Part shown: positions 9,508 through 17,696 of the stretch, piece after piece
Numbering within the stretch: position 1 is the stretch's first letter
Layout: each line of letters starts with the position of its first letter
Origin: Sphingobacterium chungjuense
Lineage (GTDB): Bacteria > Bacteroidota > Bacteroidia > Sphingobacteriales > Sphingobacteriaceae
Reading direction: 5' to 3'
NCBI RefSeq assembly: GCF_011316935.1
Contig: NZ_WLYS01000001.1
Coordinates: 372,001-436,000 of the forward strand
DNA: 64,000 bases
The notes under the pieces: model-generated
Told to the model about the DNA's origin: nothing
The model's database searches: none
The model's input: only the letters and a program-made list of their open reading frames with translations
Position numbers and translations under genes: made by a program

Positions 9508-10860
9508 TTACAACCCTTTAACCCAATCGGCAATATCTTTCAAGAGTGTCGGATCGATGGTGGTTTCGATCGTATAATATTCTTGTAAACCACCGGTTTT
9601 GGCCGGCTGTAGCAGATGATTCAAGTTTGCGTACGTTTTAATTCTGCTTTGCGGATTACCCGGCAGATTGGCGACGAGCGATTCCTGATTTTCTTTGGCA
9701 GGCACCTGAACATCTTTCTCGCCGAATGCGGCGTAGAGTGGAATATTGATCTTTTGAATAAAAGGCACAGGATCTATGCGCATAAAATACCGGTAAGGCT
9801 CCAGCAACATCACTTGCAGTTCCTTTTTGAGCGTGCCCGAAGCTCCACCTACCGACTTCATATTCTCTAGCAACTGAGTCATAGCTTTTGGTGCAGGTAA
9901 GTCACTTTTGACTACTTCAAAATTCTTCCGATTGATTGGACGCACCTTTGCTAATTGCTTTTCGCTCATCCCCTGACTTTTCCCCACATGATATAGCTGC
10001 AATACCATCAACGAATCGATTGGCAACGATGGGCCAGCCAACGATACGATAAATTTGAGATCGGGCGCATGTTGCCCTGCCAGCAGAAGCGAGATCAATC
10101 CCCCTTCGCTATGTCCAATCATTCCCACTCGTGTGGAATCTACTGTTGCCTGCGCTTTGAGAAATTTTAATCCGGCTAGTGCATCGCGACTAAAATCACC
10201 AATATTGCTTTGCAAAAAATTACCAGATGATTGAGCTACGCCGCGATCATCGTACCGCAACACAACAATACCTTGACGGGTTAGATAATCGGCCAATACC
10301 TCAAACGGTTTGTGCCCTTCTAATTCAGAATTCCGGTTTTGCGGACCTGAGCCACTGACTAAAATCACAGCGGGATATTTTCCCGGCGCTTTAGGTTGCG
10401 TCAACGTACCGGCTAAAGTAACCTCACTCGCTGTATTATCGAAGGTCACCTCCTTGATATTATATGGAAATGGCGCTACTGGTTGTTGTGGTCGTTTGAC
10501 GGTTTGTGTGCTATCGTATCTTCCCAAACGTAAAGGTGCTGTGTAATTTCCTTGACGAAAAGTACCCTCTACATGTTCACCATCGGCGCTGATGCGTCCT
10601 TGATAAGACATACCCAATGCCGCTGATTGGAGATGAATAGAATCACCTTCCACTTCAATGACATTTAATTTAAAATCTAAACGTGTTTGTGATGGACTGC
10701 GCATGGTGCCCGTCCATGTATCTCCTTTTTGTAGAGAAAACTGAAGTGGCAATAAGCCTGTTGGCACGGCCAAATCACCTTTCCATGCGCCTTCAAAGGA
10801 CTGCGAGACACCTCGGCAGGAGTAAAACAATGTCATTAAAATTATAAAAGCAATTCTCAT
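9508..10860 (-). CDS. Secreted alpha/beta hydrolase
   Basis: This 450-residue alpha/beta-hydrolase-fold enzyme carries an N-terminal export signal (MRIAFIILMTLFYSCRGVSQ; a Cys at 15 could be lipidated). Residues 20-115 form a beta-rich domain (FEGAWKGDLAVP ... GTFRQGNYTAPLRLG). The hydrolase domain follows, with VSGSGPQNRN, YDDRGVAQS, and the nucleophile Ser251 in GHSEGG. An Asp in FGEKDVQVP and a His in YANLNHLLQ complete the expected triad. Relatives are annotated as peptidase- or esterase-like, but the substrate is unknown. It is the last gene of a four-gene operon; the preceding stop is only 5 bases upstream. Confidence 0.85.
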   Translation of the reverse strand: MRIAFIILMTLFYSCRGVSQSFEGAWKGDLAVPTGLLPLQFSLQKGDTWTGTMRSPSQTRLDFKLNVIEVEGDSIHLQSAALGMSYQGRISADGEHVEGTFRQGNYTAPLRLGRYDSTQTVKRPQQPVAPFPYNIKEVTFDNTASEVTLAGTLTQPKAPGKYPAVILVSGSGPQNRNSELEGHKPFEVLADYLTRQGIVVLRYDDRGVAQSSGNFLQSNIGDFSRDALAGLKFLKAQATVDSTRVGMIGHSEGGLISLLLAGQHAPDLKFIVSLAGPSLPIDSLMVLQLYHVGKSQGMSEKQLAKVRPINRKNFEVVKSDLPAPKAMTQLLENMKSVGGASGTLKKELQVMLLEPYRYFMRIDPVPFIQKINIPLYAAFGEKDVQVPAKENQESLVANLPGNPQSRIKTYANLNHLLQPAKTGGLQEYYTIETTIDPTLLKDIADWVKGL

Positions 10861-10865
10861 TTTAT

Positions 10866-11462
10866 CTATTTAAGGTAAGGTCCCCACAGGTGCAAAAGCG
10901 TATCGGCCAACAATGTCACTAATACAATCCAAACTGCGTGAACCTTTTTCTTCGAATTCATGGCTATCTTCATGCCAACAACGAGTAAATAGAAAAAATA
11001 GATGAGCATCGCCAATCCAATTAAGCCTGCACTGGCGGTTATAAATAGATCAAAAGGTGCTACTGTTTCTAATCTCATGTCGCCTGCTTGCACCGCATCA
11101 AGCAGCAATTCACTTTTCGATCTGGAATAAGGATTCATTAGCAAAAAACCGGTCATATAATTGATCACTTGCGATAGTAGGAGCACTATCAGCACATCCT
11201 GCCAGCGAACCTGATAGTAAAGCACTTTGGCCAGCAGCCACAATAGTACAGCTGGAAAGACAATGTTGATCGCCGCATTGACAAAACCGGCGTACCATGA
11301 AACTTCCGCCACTAAATGCTGTTGAAAGACGCCGTCGGGAACATAGCGAAATAAAAAAACTTGCATCGAAGCCCACACATAAGCGATTAAACCAATCCGG
11401 AGCATCATCCGATCGGATAGATTAGCAAAAGGATTTATTAAGACTTGGCTAAAGCTGCTCAT
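10866..11462 (-). CDS. Yip1-like multi-pass membrane protein
   Basis: This is a 198-residue protein with about five hydrophobic segments. They include IGLIAYVWASMQVFLF, AAINIVFPAVLLWLLAKVL, DVLIVLLLSQVINYMTGFLL, ASAGLIGLAMLIYFFYLLVV and AVWIVLVTLLADTLLHLW. An opening of the type SQVLINPFANLSDR is usual for the Yip1/YIPF-like family in Bacteroidota. The biochemical role is unknown. Its start overlaps the upstream PH-like gene by 14 bases, which indicates translational coupling. Confidence 0.7.
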   Translation of the reverse strand: MSSFSQVLINPFANLSDRMMLRIGLIAYVWASMQVFLFRYVPDGVFQQHLVAEVSWYAGFVNAAINIVFPAVLLWLLAKVLYYQVRWQDVLIVLLLSQVINYMTGFLLMNPYSRSKSELLLDAVQAGDMRLETVAPFDLFITASAGLIGLAMLIYFFYLLVVGMKIAMNSKKKVHAVWIVLVTLLADTLLHLWGPYLK

Positions 11463-11916
11463 GCTTGATTTGATCTAAAAATTGTTGAACTTCTTCCGGT
11501 CTTTGCGTACCGACTAATACCTTGCTGCCATCCTTAAAATGGATTTGTAAACCATATTTTCCTTTTACCGTGTACGCCGTACCTTTAGGACCTATCCGAT
11601 ATCCCCAGCCACCGTAATCGAGCAAACTGTATTTCTGAATTTGTACATCCTCAATTTTGTCCCAAGCCCACACCCTGCGCCATAGAAAAGGTTTGAAATC
11701 TACCATTATCCCTGTGCTATCGACCGAAGTATGCAGCCGTATGAAAGTGAAAAAGGCGATAATCAAGACGAGGATAGACAGACCAATAATCTTATCTGAC
11801 TCCCACTCATTATCTCTGATCGCACCATAAATTCCCAATGCGATAAAAAGTAGAAATACCACGATAAGCCACCGGGACCAAAAACTTTGCGTCTCTACGT
11901 ATGTCTTATTATTCAT
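11449..11916 (-). CDS. Membrane protein with PH-like domain
   Basis: This is a 155-residue protein with two TM helices at about 13-32 (WLIVVFLLFIALGIYGAI) and 42-60 (IIGLSILVLIIAFFTFI). A cytoplasmic beta-rich domain follows, containing KPFLWRRVWAWDKIEDVQI, KGKYGLQIHFKDGSKVLVGTQRPEE and a final helix. This two-helix plus PH-like layout is seen in small bacterial PH-domain membrane proteins. It is the second gene of the operon, 31 bases after the DUF2089-type gene and overlapping the Yip1-like gene. The function is not known. Confidence 0.65.
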   Translation of the reverse strand: MNNKTYVETQSFWSRWLIVVFLLFIALGIYGAIRDNEWESDKIIGLSILVLIIAFFTFIRLHTSVDSTGIMVDFKPFLWRRVWAWDKIEDVQIQKYSLLDYGGWGYRIGPKGTAYTVKGKYGLQIHFKDGSKVLVGTQRPEEVQQFLDQIKHEQL

Positions 11917-11947
11917 ATAATATAGGTTTTAGGATGTACGGATTACA

Positions 11948-12220
11948 TTATTTACTCGTTTTATTACTCTTTAGCTTTGTGATAAGGTCGTCTAGTTTGT
12001 TTCGGACGGTCGGGTAACTTTTGCCCATCTGATTGGCCATTTCTTTCAAGCTGCCAGAGTTTTCCAAAAAACGAATCACAAACTCCTGTTCTTCCCGATC
12101 CAACAACATCAGCGGAGGCAAATCATACGTGCCACTCACCGCTGTTCCGCAAGCAAGGCATTCCAACTTGGCGACGCGCAGATCCGCATCGCAACTGGGA
12201 CAAATAGTGGGTAGCTTCAT
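11948..12220 (-). CDS. DUF2089-family zinc-ribbon/HTH protein, likely regulator
   Basis: This 90-residue protein has an N-terminal zinc ribbon with CPSC and CLAC pairs. A helical part (LDREEQEFVIRFLENSGSLKEMANQMG) and a helix-turn-helix-like stretch (KSYPTVRNKLDDLITKLK) follow. This is the DUF2089 layout, generally thought to be a transcription regulator. I chose the ATG at 12220 (MKLPTICPSC); a longer in-frame start would place a hydrophobic segment before the zinc ribbon and lies across the promoter at 12239-12269. It heads a four-gene operon and may control its own transcription. Confidence 0.8.
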   Translation of the reverse strand: MKLPTICPSCDADLRVAKLECLACGTAVSGTYDLPPLMLLDREEQEFVIRFLENSGSLKEMANQMGKSYPTVRNKLDDLITKLKSNKTSK

Positions 12221-12238
12221 GTCAAATATTAACTTTAT

Positions 12239-12269
12239 TAAATGTAATATAAATAATATTAAAAACAAA
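12239..12269 (-). promoter_or_regulatory. Promoter of the DUF2089 operon
   Basis: On the minus strand, TTTG (12266-12269) is followed after 19 bases by TACATTTA (12239-12246). This is the Bacteroidota TTTG-N19-TAnnTTTG pattern with one mismatch. A short leader of about 12 bases to the ATG at 12220 fits. Confidence 0.65.
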
Positions 12270-12317
12270 ATTAACATTATGAATTGAACTGATGAAAATT
12301 AGCTATCGGACATTTTG

Positions 12318-12325
12318 TATCTTTG
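12318..12325 (+). promoter_or_regulatory. -7 promoter element of the plsC-type gene
   Basis: TATCTTTG matches the TAnnTTTG consensus and sits 15 bases before the ATG at 12341. No -33 TTTG is found at the usual spacing. Confidence 0.55.
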
Positions 12326-12340
12326 CACGTAGTTTAAATT

Positions 12341-13078
12341 ATGAGAAAAATTATCGGTTATTTGCTATCACCGCTCTTCTACACCGCTTTTGGGGTGCTG
12401 ATCGTGATCTTTCATCCTATTCAATGGCTTTGTTTGAAATTAGGTGGTTATCGCGCACACAAATGGAGTGTAGACATGTTGAACGCCGGCTTGGTATCCT
12501 GCAACTATTTACTATTTAACCGTGTTCGTTTTATCGACAATCCGGAAATTCCTGTGGGCCGCCCAATCGTATTTGTTGCGAACCACCAAAGTATGTACGA
12601 TATACCACCGCTTATCTTCTTTCTACGTCGCTTTCATGGAAAGTTTATCTCTAAGCTAGAGCTGGCTAACGCGGGCATTCCGAGCATTTCATTTAATCTC
12701 AAACATGGTGGTGCAGCCAACATTGACCGTAAAGATCCTAAGCAATCTATTGCCGAAATCTTGAAGCTAGCACAGCATATGCATAATCGAAAATGGTCTG
12801 CATTCATTTTCCCAGAAGGCACTCGCACAAAAACAGGTCAGATGAAGGCCTTTTCTGTCGGCGGCATTGCGACCTTATTAAAGAAAAATCCCGATGCGCT
12901 CGTGGTTCCTATCGCGATAAAAGGCTCATACAAAATGGTGCAATGGGGTATGTTTCCACTAAGACCATTTACGCCGATGTCTTGGGAAGTATTGGCTCCT
13001 ATAGAAAAAGGAGATTTGTTGTTGGATGAAATCGTATTGGCCGCGGAGAATGTGATTCGCGCCAAGGTAGAAGCATAG
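12341..13078 (+). CDS. plsC: 1-acyl-sn-glycerol-3-phosphate acyltransferase family protein
   Basis: This membrane acyltransferase (245 residues) is expected to convert lysophosphatidate to phosphatidate in phospholipid synthesis. Hydrophobic helices occupy about 5-33. The catalytic HX4D box is NHQSMYD (His82, Asp87). The substrate-phosphate motif FPEGTRTKTG and a later block (LVVPIAIKGS) are also present. The length and motif order are normal for PlsC. Bacteria often carry several paralogues, including ornithine-lipid enzymes, so the exact acceptor is not proven. The gene is divergent from the DUF2089 operon and its stop is 2 bases from the convergent glycosyltransferase stop. Confidence 0.88.
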   Translation: MRKIIGYLLSPLFYTAFGVLIVIFHPIQWLCLKLGGYRAHKWSVDMLNAGLVSCNYLLFNRVRFIDNPEIPVGRPIVFVANHQSMYDIPPLIFFLRRFHGKFISKLELANAGIPSISFNLKHGGAANIDRKDPKQSIAEILKLAQHMHNRKWSAFIFPEGTRTKTGQMKAFSVGGIATLLKKNPDALVVPIAIKGSYKMVQWGMFPLRPFTPMSWEVLAPIEKGDLLLDEIVLAAENVIRAKVEA

Positions 13079-13080
13079 TC

Positions 13081-14226
13081 CTATTTTACCGTTCGACCTT
13101 TCCAGTCGTATTTACCTATATTACCAGCTACGCCAATGTACACGAGGTACAAGGCATGCGCAAAAGACAAGAAAGGTAGATAGCGCAATAACTCCGGACG
13201 ACGCACAAATTGGGTAATTGGTAGCAGGAATATAAATTCAACGGCTACTTTCAGCCCGACGCTGAGGGCAAAAACCCAATCAAACACAGGTAGCATATAA
13301 AAGAAATGCACCGTACCCCATAATAGCGCCATGTTGAACAGCCAAATAATAACACCAAGCGCCACAATACGTTTATCTTTATATTTGGTACTCTTTGATG
13401 CCCAACGTTTACGTTGACTGATGAAGGAGGCCAATGTTGGTTTGGCCTCGGTGTAGACGATCGCTTCTTCCGATCGACAAAAGCCAATATGATGAGCTGC
13501 CTCTTCCGAAACTTTGTGCAGCAATAATTCATCATCCCCGGAGGCCAAATCATCAATTCCTTTGAAGCCGCCTACGCGATAGAAGGTTTCTTTGCGATAC
13601 GCTAAATTCGCGCCATTACAGGTTGTCGGTACGCCATTGCCAATTCCAGAAGCTCCTAATCCGATCAGATAAAGAAACTCCAATGTTTGTAATCGCTCAA
13701 ACAGTGACTTCTCCTCGTGATAAGCCACCGGAGATGACACCATTTCAAAGTTACCACGATCCATGTAATCGACCACGGTTTTCACCCAATCAGCTCCCAT
13801 CCGACAATCGGCATCGGTAGTCATGATGATATCACCGGAAGACATATCAATAGCTTTGGCAATCGCCAACTTCTTATACGAGTTAAGCTTATCGCCTTCA
13901 TCCAATTGGAGTAACCGCACTCCTTGATGTTGGTAGTTCCTGACAATTTCCGCCGTACGATCGGTGGAATGATCATCTATCACAATTACCTCCAACAAAT
14001 CTTTCGGATACGATTGCGCAACTAAACAATCCAATGTACGACCAATATTGTCTTCCTCATTACGAGCAGCAATCAAGACCGACACTTTGTTCCAATTGGT
14101 TTCTCTCGTTCGAGCGATCTTTAAGCCCGTACGATACCAACCAAAACGCATGTATAGCACCAGTCCTACATAGACCAGCGTCGCAACCAATAAGCAACTG
14201 TTAAGACTTTCCATTGCCACCGACAT
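13081..14226 (-). CDS. Membrane-associated family 2 glycosyltransferase
   Basis: This is a 381-residue GT-A-fold enzyme. A TM helix at the N-terminus is followed by the GT2 domain: SVLIAARNEEDNIG, VIVIDDHSTD, the metal-binding TDADC near 137-141, GDDE near 230-233 and QRKRW near 271-275. Two or three C-terminal TM helices follow. QxxRW and the trailing helices resemble processive or lipid-linked GT2 enzymes. The acceptor is unknown. The start is uncertain: ATGs at 14244, 14226 and 14214 are all in frame, and I use 14226. The gene overlaps the end of the upstream flippase-like gene, which suggests that the two proteins work together on an envelope glycolipid. Confidence 0.85.
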   Translation of the reverse strand: MSVAMESLNSCLLVATLVYVGLVLYMRFGWYRTGLKIARTRETNWNKVSVLIAARNEEDNIGRTLDCLVAQSYPKDLLEVIVIDDHSTDRTAEIVRNYQHQGVRLLQLDEGDKLNSYKKLAIAKAIDMSSGDIIMTTDADCRMGADWVKTVVDYMDRGNFEMVSSPVAYHEEKSLFERLQTLEFLYLIGLGASGIGNGVPTTCNGANLAYRKETFYRVGGFKGIDDLASGDDELLLHKVSEEAAHHIGFCRSEEAIVYTEAKPTLASFISQRKRWASKSTKYKDKRIVALGVIIWLFNMALLWGTVHFFYMLPVFDWVFALSVGLKVAVEFIFLLPITQFVRRPELLRYLPFLSFAHALYLVYIGVAGNIGKYDWKGRTVK

Positions 14227-15178
14227 AATTAACTTGAAACACAAAGAAAGTACCTATAATAGCGGGCAAGATTAGGTTGACAAACCATACAAAAGACACA
14301 ATAGCCATCACGGCAATCTCTTGCGTGGTGATATAAGCATATAAATTACTAGCTACGAAGCTACGCACACTGAAATCAAATAGATCCAGCGAAGGCACTG
14401 CAGCCTGTACAAAAAACAAAATAAAAATCATTAATACCATCGATAACATGGGTAGCTCAGGCAGGAAGAAAAGCATGAGCACCATATATTGAGATGTGAA
14501 GATAGCAAAGCGCGCAAAGGAAATCAACAACACATGACACAATTCTTTCGATGTGAAGTCTTCTAAAATGCTAAAGAAAGGTTTGACCTTAGCGAGAAAC
14601 TTTACTTTGCCCACTAGTGTATCTACCCAATGCACATTGAAATAGAGAATCAGGAAAGCGCTGGCATAAATAATCGCTATCATCCAAACGGCCATCTTTA
14701 CAAAAATAGGTGTTGGAAGAAATGTCTGCACGAACCAAGCAATACTCAATGCGCCGAACACACTGGTCAGCACAAGTTGTGCAAATAGGCCTACGCCCAT
14801 CGCAACTGCACCTGAAGCACGATTTTCGGGCTGCAGCAAAAGCACACGCCCACCATATTCACCAATGCGATTGGGTGTGAAAATTGCCCAGGTCAGTCCG
14901 CAAAAAACCGATCGAATGGCAGTCCACCAGCCGAGGCGCTCGATCTTCTTGCTCAAATGACGCCATTTTACGACTTCAAGAAACCAATTGGCAAACATCA
15001 TCATGACCACCACAGCCAAAATTAGCCAGATGGACGACCCATCAAATTCGCTGATTAATGCGTTGAATTGCTTCAGGTTTTGCTGATGCGTGATTTTGCT
15101 GTATACAAACCACGATGTCAGCGCCACGATGAGCACTTTGATGGAAATATTAAGATATGACTTCTGTACTTTGTTCAA
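14201..15178 (-). CDS. Lysylphosphatidylglycerol synthase TM-region/flippase-like (UPF0104) protein
   Basis: This integral membrane protein of 325 residues has about eight hydrophobic segments. The family hallmarks are a TM start (IKVLIVALTSWFVYSKI), the stretch KWRHLSKKIERLGWWTAIRSVFCGL, and the conserved FTPNRIGEYGGR near 100-111. The family is related to the membrane domain of MprF and to YbhN/AglD-like proteins. It is inferred to handle lipid-linked substrates. The overlap with the downstream glycosyltransferase gene supports a shared pathway, but no substrate can be named. Confidence 0.8.
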   Translation of the reverse strand: MNKVQKSYLNISIKVLIVALTSWFVYSKITHQQNLKQFNALISEFDGSSIWLILAVVVMMMFANWFLEVVKWRHLSKKIERLGWWTAIRSVFCGLTWAIFTPNRIGEYGGRVLLLQPENRASGAVAMGVGLFAQLVLTSVFGALSIAWFVQTFLPTPIFVKMAVWMIAIIYASAFLILYFNVHWVDTLVGKVKFLAKVKPFFSILEDFTSKELCHVLLISFARFAIFTSQYMVLMLFFLPELPMLSMVLMIFILFFVQAAVPSLDLFDFSVRSFVASNLYAYITTQEIAVMAIVSFVWFVNLILPAIIGTFFVFQVNYVGGNGKS

Positions 15179-15199
15179 GACAATTTTGAAAGCACAATG

Positions 15200-15216
15200 T
15201 TAAGAATTTTTTAAGA
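15200..15216. repeat. TTAAGA direct repeat with 11-bp period
   Basis: TTAAGA occurs at 15200-15205 and 15211-15216, exactly one helical turn apart. It lies 22 bases upstream of the flippase-like gene start. The spacing resembles binding sites of OmpR-type regulators, but two short AT-rich hexamers are weak evidence. Confidence 0.3.
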
Positions 15217-15308
15217 CATAGTGGGGCAAACAGATCGGTAATTTGCTAGTGATTTTCAGCATTTCTCGTAGGCATTGGAGGCCTGAGTCACTATCACGAC
15301 TGTGGATA

Positions 15309-15316
15309 TATTTTTG
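15309..15316 (+). promoter_or_regulatory. -7 promoter element of ruvC
   Basis: TATTTTTG matches TAnnTTTG and lies 12 bases before the ruvC ATG. No good -33 box is at the expected spacing. Confidence 0.45.
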
Positions 15317-15328
15317 TAATATTGCTTC

Positions 15329-15895
15329 ATGCAAAGGGAGAAGGCGAAAGAGCGAATTATACTGGGGATCGATCCGGGCACGGTTGTATTGGGTTATGGC
15401 GTCGTGAAGGAGGTTGGCAGCAAAATTACGCTAGTGAGCATGGGCGTTATCAAGATGGGACATCTGGACGATCACGCACTTAAATTGCAGCGCATCTTCA
15501 AAAAAACCACTTCGCTAATTGAGCAATACAAACCAGATTGTATGGCTTTGGAAGCACCTTTCTACGGGAAAAATGTGCAGGTTATGCTAAAACTAGGGCG
15601 TGCGCAAGGTGTGGCCATGGCGGCAGGACTGAACTACGATCTTCCGATCTTCGAGTATGCGCCCCGTAAAATAAAACAATCAGTCACTGGCAACGGGAGC
15701 GCCACGAAAGAACAAGTTGCTGCCATGCTAAAAAGCCTTTTGAAATTCGAAGAAAGTCCTGAATTTCTTGATGCGACGGATGGTTTGGCGGTGGCAGTTT
15801 GTCATTCCTTTCAAAAGGTTGGTTCAGCAGGTAAAAGCACGAGCTATTCTGGCTGGGAATCTTTTGTAAAAGACAATAAATCTCGGATAAAATAA
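15329..15895 (+). CDS. ruvC: Holliday junction endodeoxyribonuclease RuvC
   Basis: RuvC resolves four-way DNA junctions together with RuvAB during recombination and repair. The RNase-H-like fold is recognisable from GIDPGT (Asp15), ALEAPFYGKN (Glu76) and DATDGLAVAVCH (Asp149, Asp152), which match the four catalytic acids of the family. The length of 188 residues is normal. ruvA and ruvB are not nearby. It converges on the kinase-like gene, with 5 bases between the stops. Confidence 0.95.
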   Translation: MQREKAKERIILGIDPGTVVLGYGVVKEVGSKITLVSMGVIKMGHLDDHALKLQRIFKKTTSLIEQYKPDCMALEAPFYGKNVQVMLKLGRAQGVAMAAGLNYDLPIFEYAPRKIKQSVTGNGSATKEQVAAMLKSLLKFEESPEFLDATDGLAVAVCHSFQKVGSAGKSTSYSGWESFVKDNKSRIK

Positions 15896-15900
15896 AAAAT

Positions 15901-16941
15901 CTATAATCTTACCTGTCGGATCACATTTTTCACATTCAGCTCCACAATATCGATCATCGTCTTGCACCGTTCGTACGCGCTGTTTTTATAGAATTCGGCA
16001 TAGCCTGATTTGAGCTGTTGAATATTTTCTGGCGTAGATACAGGCTGCATGCGCGAGGCATCTCGCAAATCCTTAATCCGGTGGCGTTCGCTACGAACGC
16101 GATGCACGATGGACGAATGCTCTTCTTGCTGGTATTGTAATACGGTTCGCTCTGTCAGGTACTCCATCGAAAGCTTGACATAGGGAAAGTTTTCCTTGAA
16201 GAATTGTGGCATGTACACCTTGGGATTACCTTCGTAGAATTGCTGATCGAAGTCTATTGCTCTAATCCGGAATTGATAGTCGTCGAAATCAGGTGTAATC
16301 TGCATGACAAAATTATAGGCGCGCATATCTCCTAGCAACGATATGATACAGCGCTCATTAAATTTCACAAACTCTTTGGCAATCCGAGTTTGGTTAAAAT
16401 CTTCGCGATGCATACTGGTTTTCGAAAATACATCTCCCGGGATGCCTACAATATGCTCCTCGACCAAAGTATCACGATCATAAATGTAATTCACCTGATT
16501 GGGCGACACGATTTCTTCCAACTCTAATCCTAGTATGCGCGACGCATCTGCTTGCTTGATGTAGAAATAATCATACACATCATTCAATCGATTAATAATC
16601 CGTACCCTAAAAGGTTTGGTATTACCAAAGGCACAATATTCAATTCTGTCAACAATCTTATGTTCTACAATCTTGGTATTGCCAGATGCCTTCAGACTTG
16701 CATACACGACCTTCAGCTTGGCATGCAACAGCTCCAATGTATGCTGCGGATAGAGTGGTGATTCCCAATACGTATCTTCTCCATGTTTATCGTACACAGG
16801 CACCGATTCATCAAATTCTAACAGATCGTTATAGCTTACTGGTAAGCGTGCATCGCGCTGATAAAACTTAAGATACTTGGCTAATCCAGCATGTACCGGA
16901 AAACGTGGCTTCTTTCTGGAAATGGTTACGTCATCTTGCAT
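15901..16941 (-). CDS. Hypothetical protein with protein-kinase-like motifs
   Basis: I do not recognise this 346-residue cytoplasmic protein by family. It does contain, in order, features of a kinase-like (PKL) fold. These are a possible ATP-binding lysine (YDYFYIKQAD, Lys129), a helix with glutamates (GLELEE, 138-143), a hinge-like EEHIVGIPGD (161-170), a catalytic-loop-like GDMRAYNF with Asp205 and Asn210 five residues apart, and IDFD (Asp230) as the metal-binding position. The C-terminal third is helical and rich in Arg/Glu. There is no glycine-rich loop that I can identify and no signal peptide. The gene stands alone between ruvC and a divergent Lrp regulator. A kinase or pseudokinase is an inference only. 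Confidence 0.7.
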   Translation of the reverse strand: MQDDVTISRKKPRFPVHAGLAKYLKFYQRDARLPVSYNDLLEFDESVPVYDKHGEDTYWESPLYPQHTLELLHAKLKVVYASLKASGNTKIVEHKIVDRIEYCAFGNTKPFRVRIINRLNDVYDYFYIKQADASRILGLELEEIVSPNQVNYIYDRDTLVEEHIVGIPGDVFSKTSMHREDFNQTRIAKEFVKFNERCIISLLGDMRAYNFVMQITPDFDDYQFRIRAIDFDQQFYEGNPKVYMPQFFKENFPYVKLSMEYLTERTVLQYQQEEHSSIVHRVRSERHRIKDLRDASRMQPVSTPENIQQLKSGYAEFYKNSAYERCKTMIDIVELNVKNVIRQVRL

Positions 16942-17182
16942 TTGTCTTGTACTTGAGTTTGAGTGCTGTAATATGCCCTTATGCTGTTAGCAAGTAGAAA
17001 ATCAGTTACTTATTAGACACAGTAGAAGATCGTTTGGCGCTACGAACCGCTGCATGTAACTATTTCAACTGTATAAATTTAGTCATTCTAACTGAGTCAT
17101 GCATAGGCTACAAGTCTGATAATATCATAAAAAACACGCCTCAATATTACAAACAAAACATAATAATACCGCTAAATCTTAT

Positions 17183-17190
17183 TATTTTTG
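17183..17190 (+). promoter_or_regulatory. Candidate -7 element of the Lrp/AsnC gene
   Basis: TATTTTTG lies 35 bases before the ATG at 17226, in the AT-rich 284-base region between the divergent kinase-like gene and the regulator. I see no canonical -33 box. Confidence 0.35.
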
Positions 17191-17225
17191 AAAAAGTTTA
17201 ATCTACTGACTTAATTGAATTCTAT

Positions 17226-17696
17226 ATGGAAAAGAAATATGCGAATTATGATTTAGATAATTTGGATGTTCAAATCTTGTCAATTCTAATGGAGAATGCA
17301 TCTATACCGTATACGGAAATAGCTAAAAAGCTGATCGTATCAGGCGGAACGATCCACGTTCGGATGAAAAAAATGGAAGAATTAGGCATTATCCGCGGCT
17401 CGCACTTGATGATAAACCCTCAGAAAGTCGGGTATGATATCACTGCGTTTCTAGGTATTTATTTAGAAAAGGGCTCGCAATACTCTGATGCGGTGGATCA
17501 GCTGAAAGAAATTAAAGAAGTTGTGGAGCTTCATTATTGTACGGGACAATATAGCGCATTTGCCAAAATTGTTTGTCGTGATACGGCACATCTTAGAAAG
17601 GTATTGAACGAAGATATCCAAGCGCTAAAAGGCATACAGCGCACAGAGACGATCATCTCACTAGAAGAAAGTATCAAAAGACAGATTACCTTATAA
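17226..17696 (+). CDS. Lrp/AsnC-family transcriptional regulator
   Basis: This is a 156-residue feast/famine regulator. The N-terminal winged HTH begins with LDNLDVQILSILMENASIPYTEIAKKL and has the recognition segment VSGGTIHVRMKKMEELGIIRGS. The C-terminal RAM/AsnC ligand-binding domain follows (GYDITAFLGIYLEKG ... VVELHYCTGQYSAFAKIVC). Members sense amino acids as octamers. Its stop overlaps the end of the arginine operon by 6 bases on the opposite strand, so a link to arginine or amino-acid control is plausible but unproven. Confidence 0.9.
   Translation: MEKKYANYDLDNLDVQILSILMENASIPYTEIAKKLIVSGGTIHVRMKKMEELGIIRGSHLMINPQKVGYDITAFLGIYLEKGSQYSDAVDQLKEIKEVVELHYCTGQYSAFAKIVCRDTAHLRKVLNEDIQALKGIQRTETIISLEESIKRQITL

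Noticed and set aside
12284..12325. TTG at 12284 as the -33 box of the plsC promoter
   Set aside because: The spacer would be 31 bases instead of 19-21.
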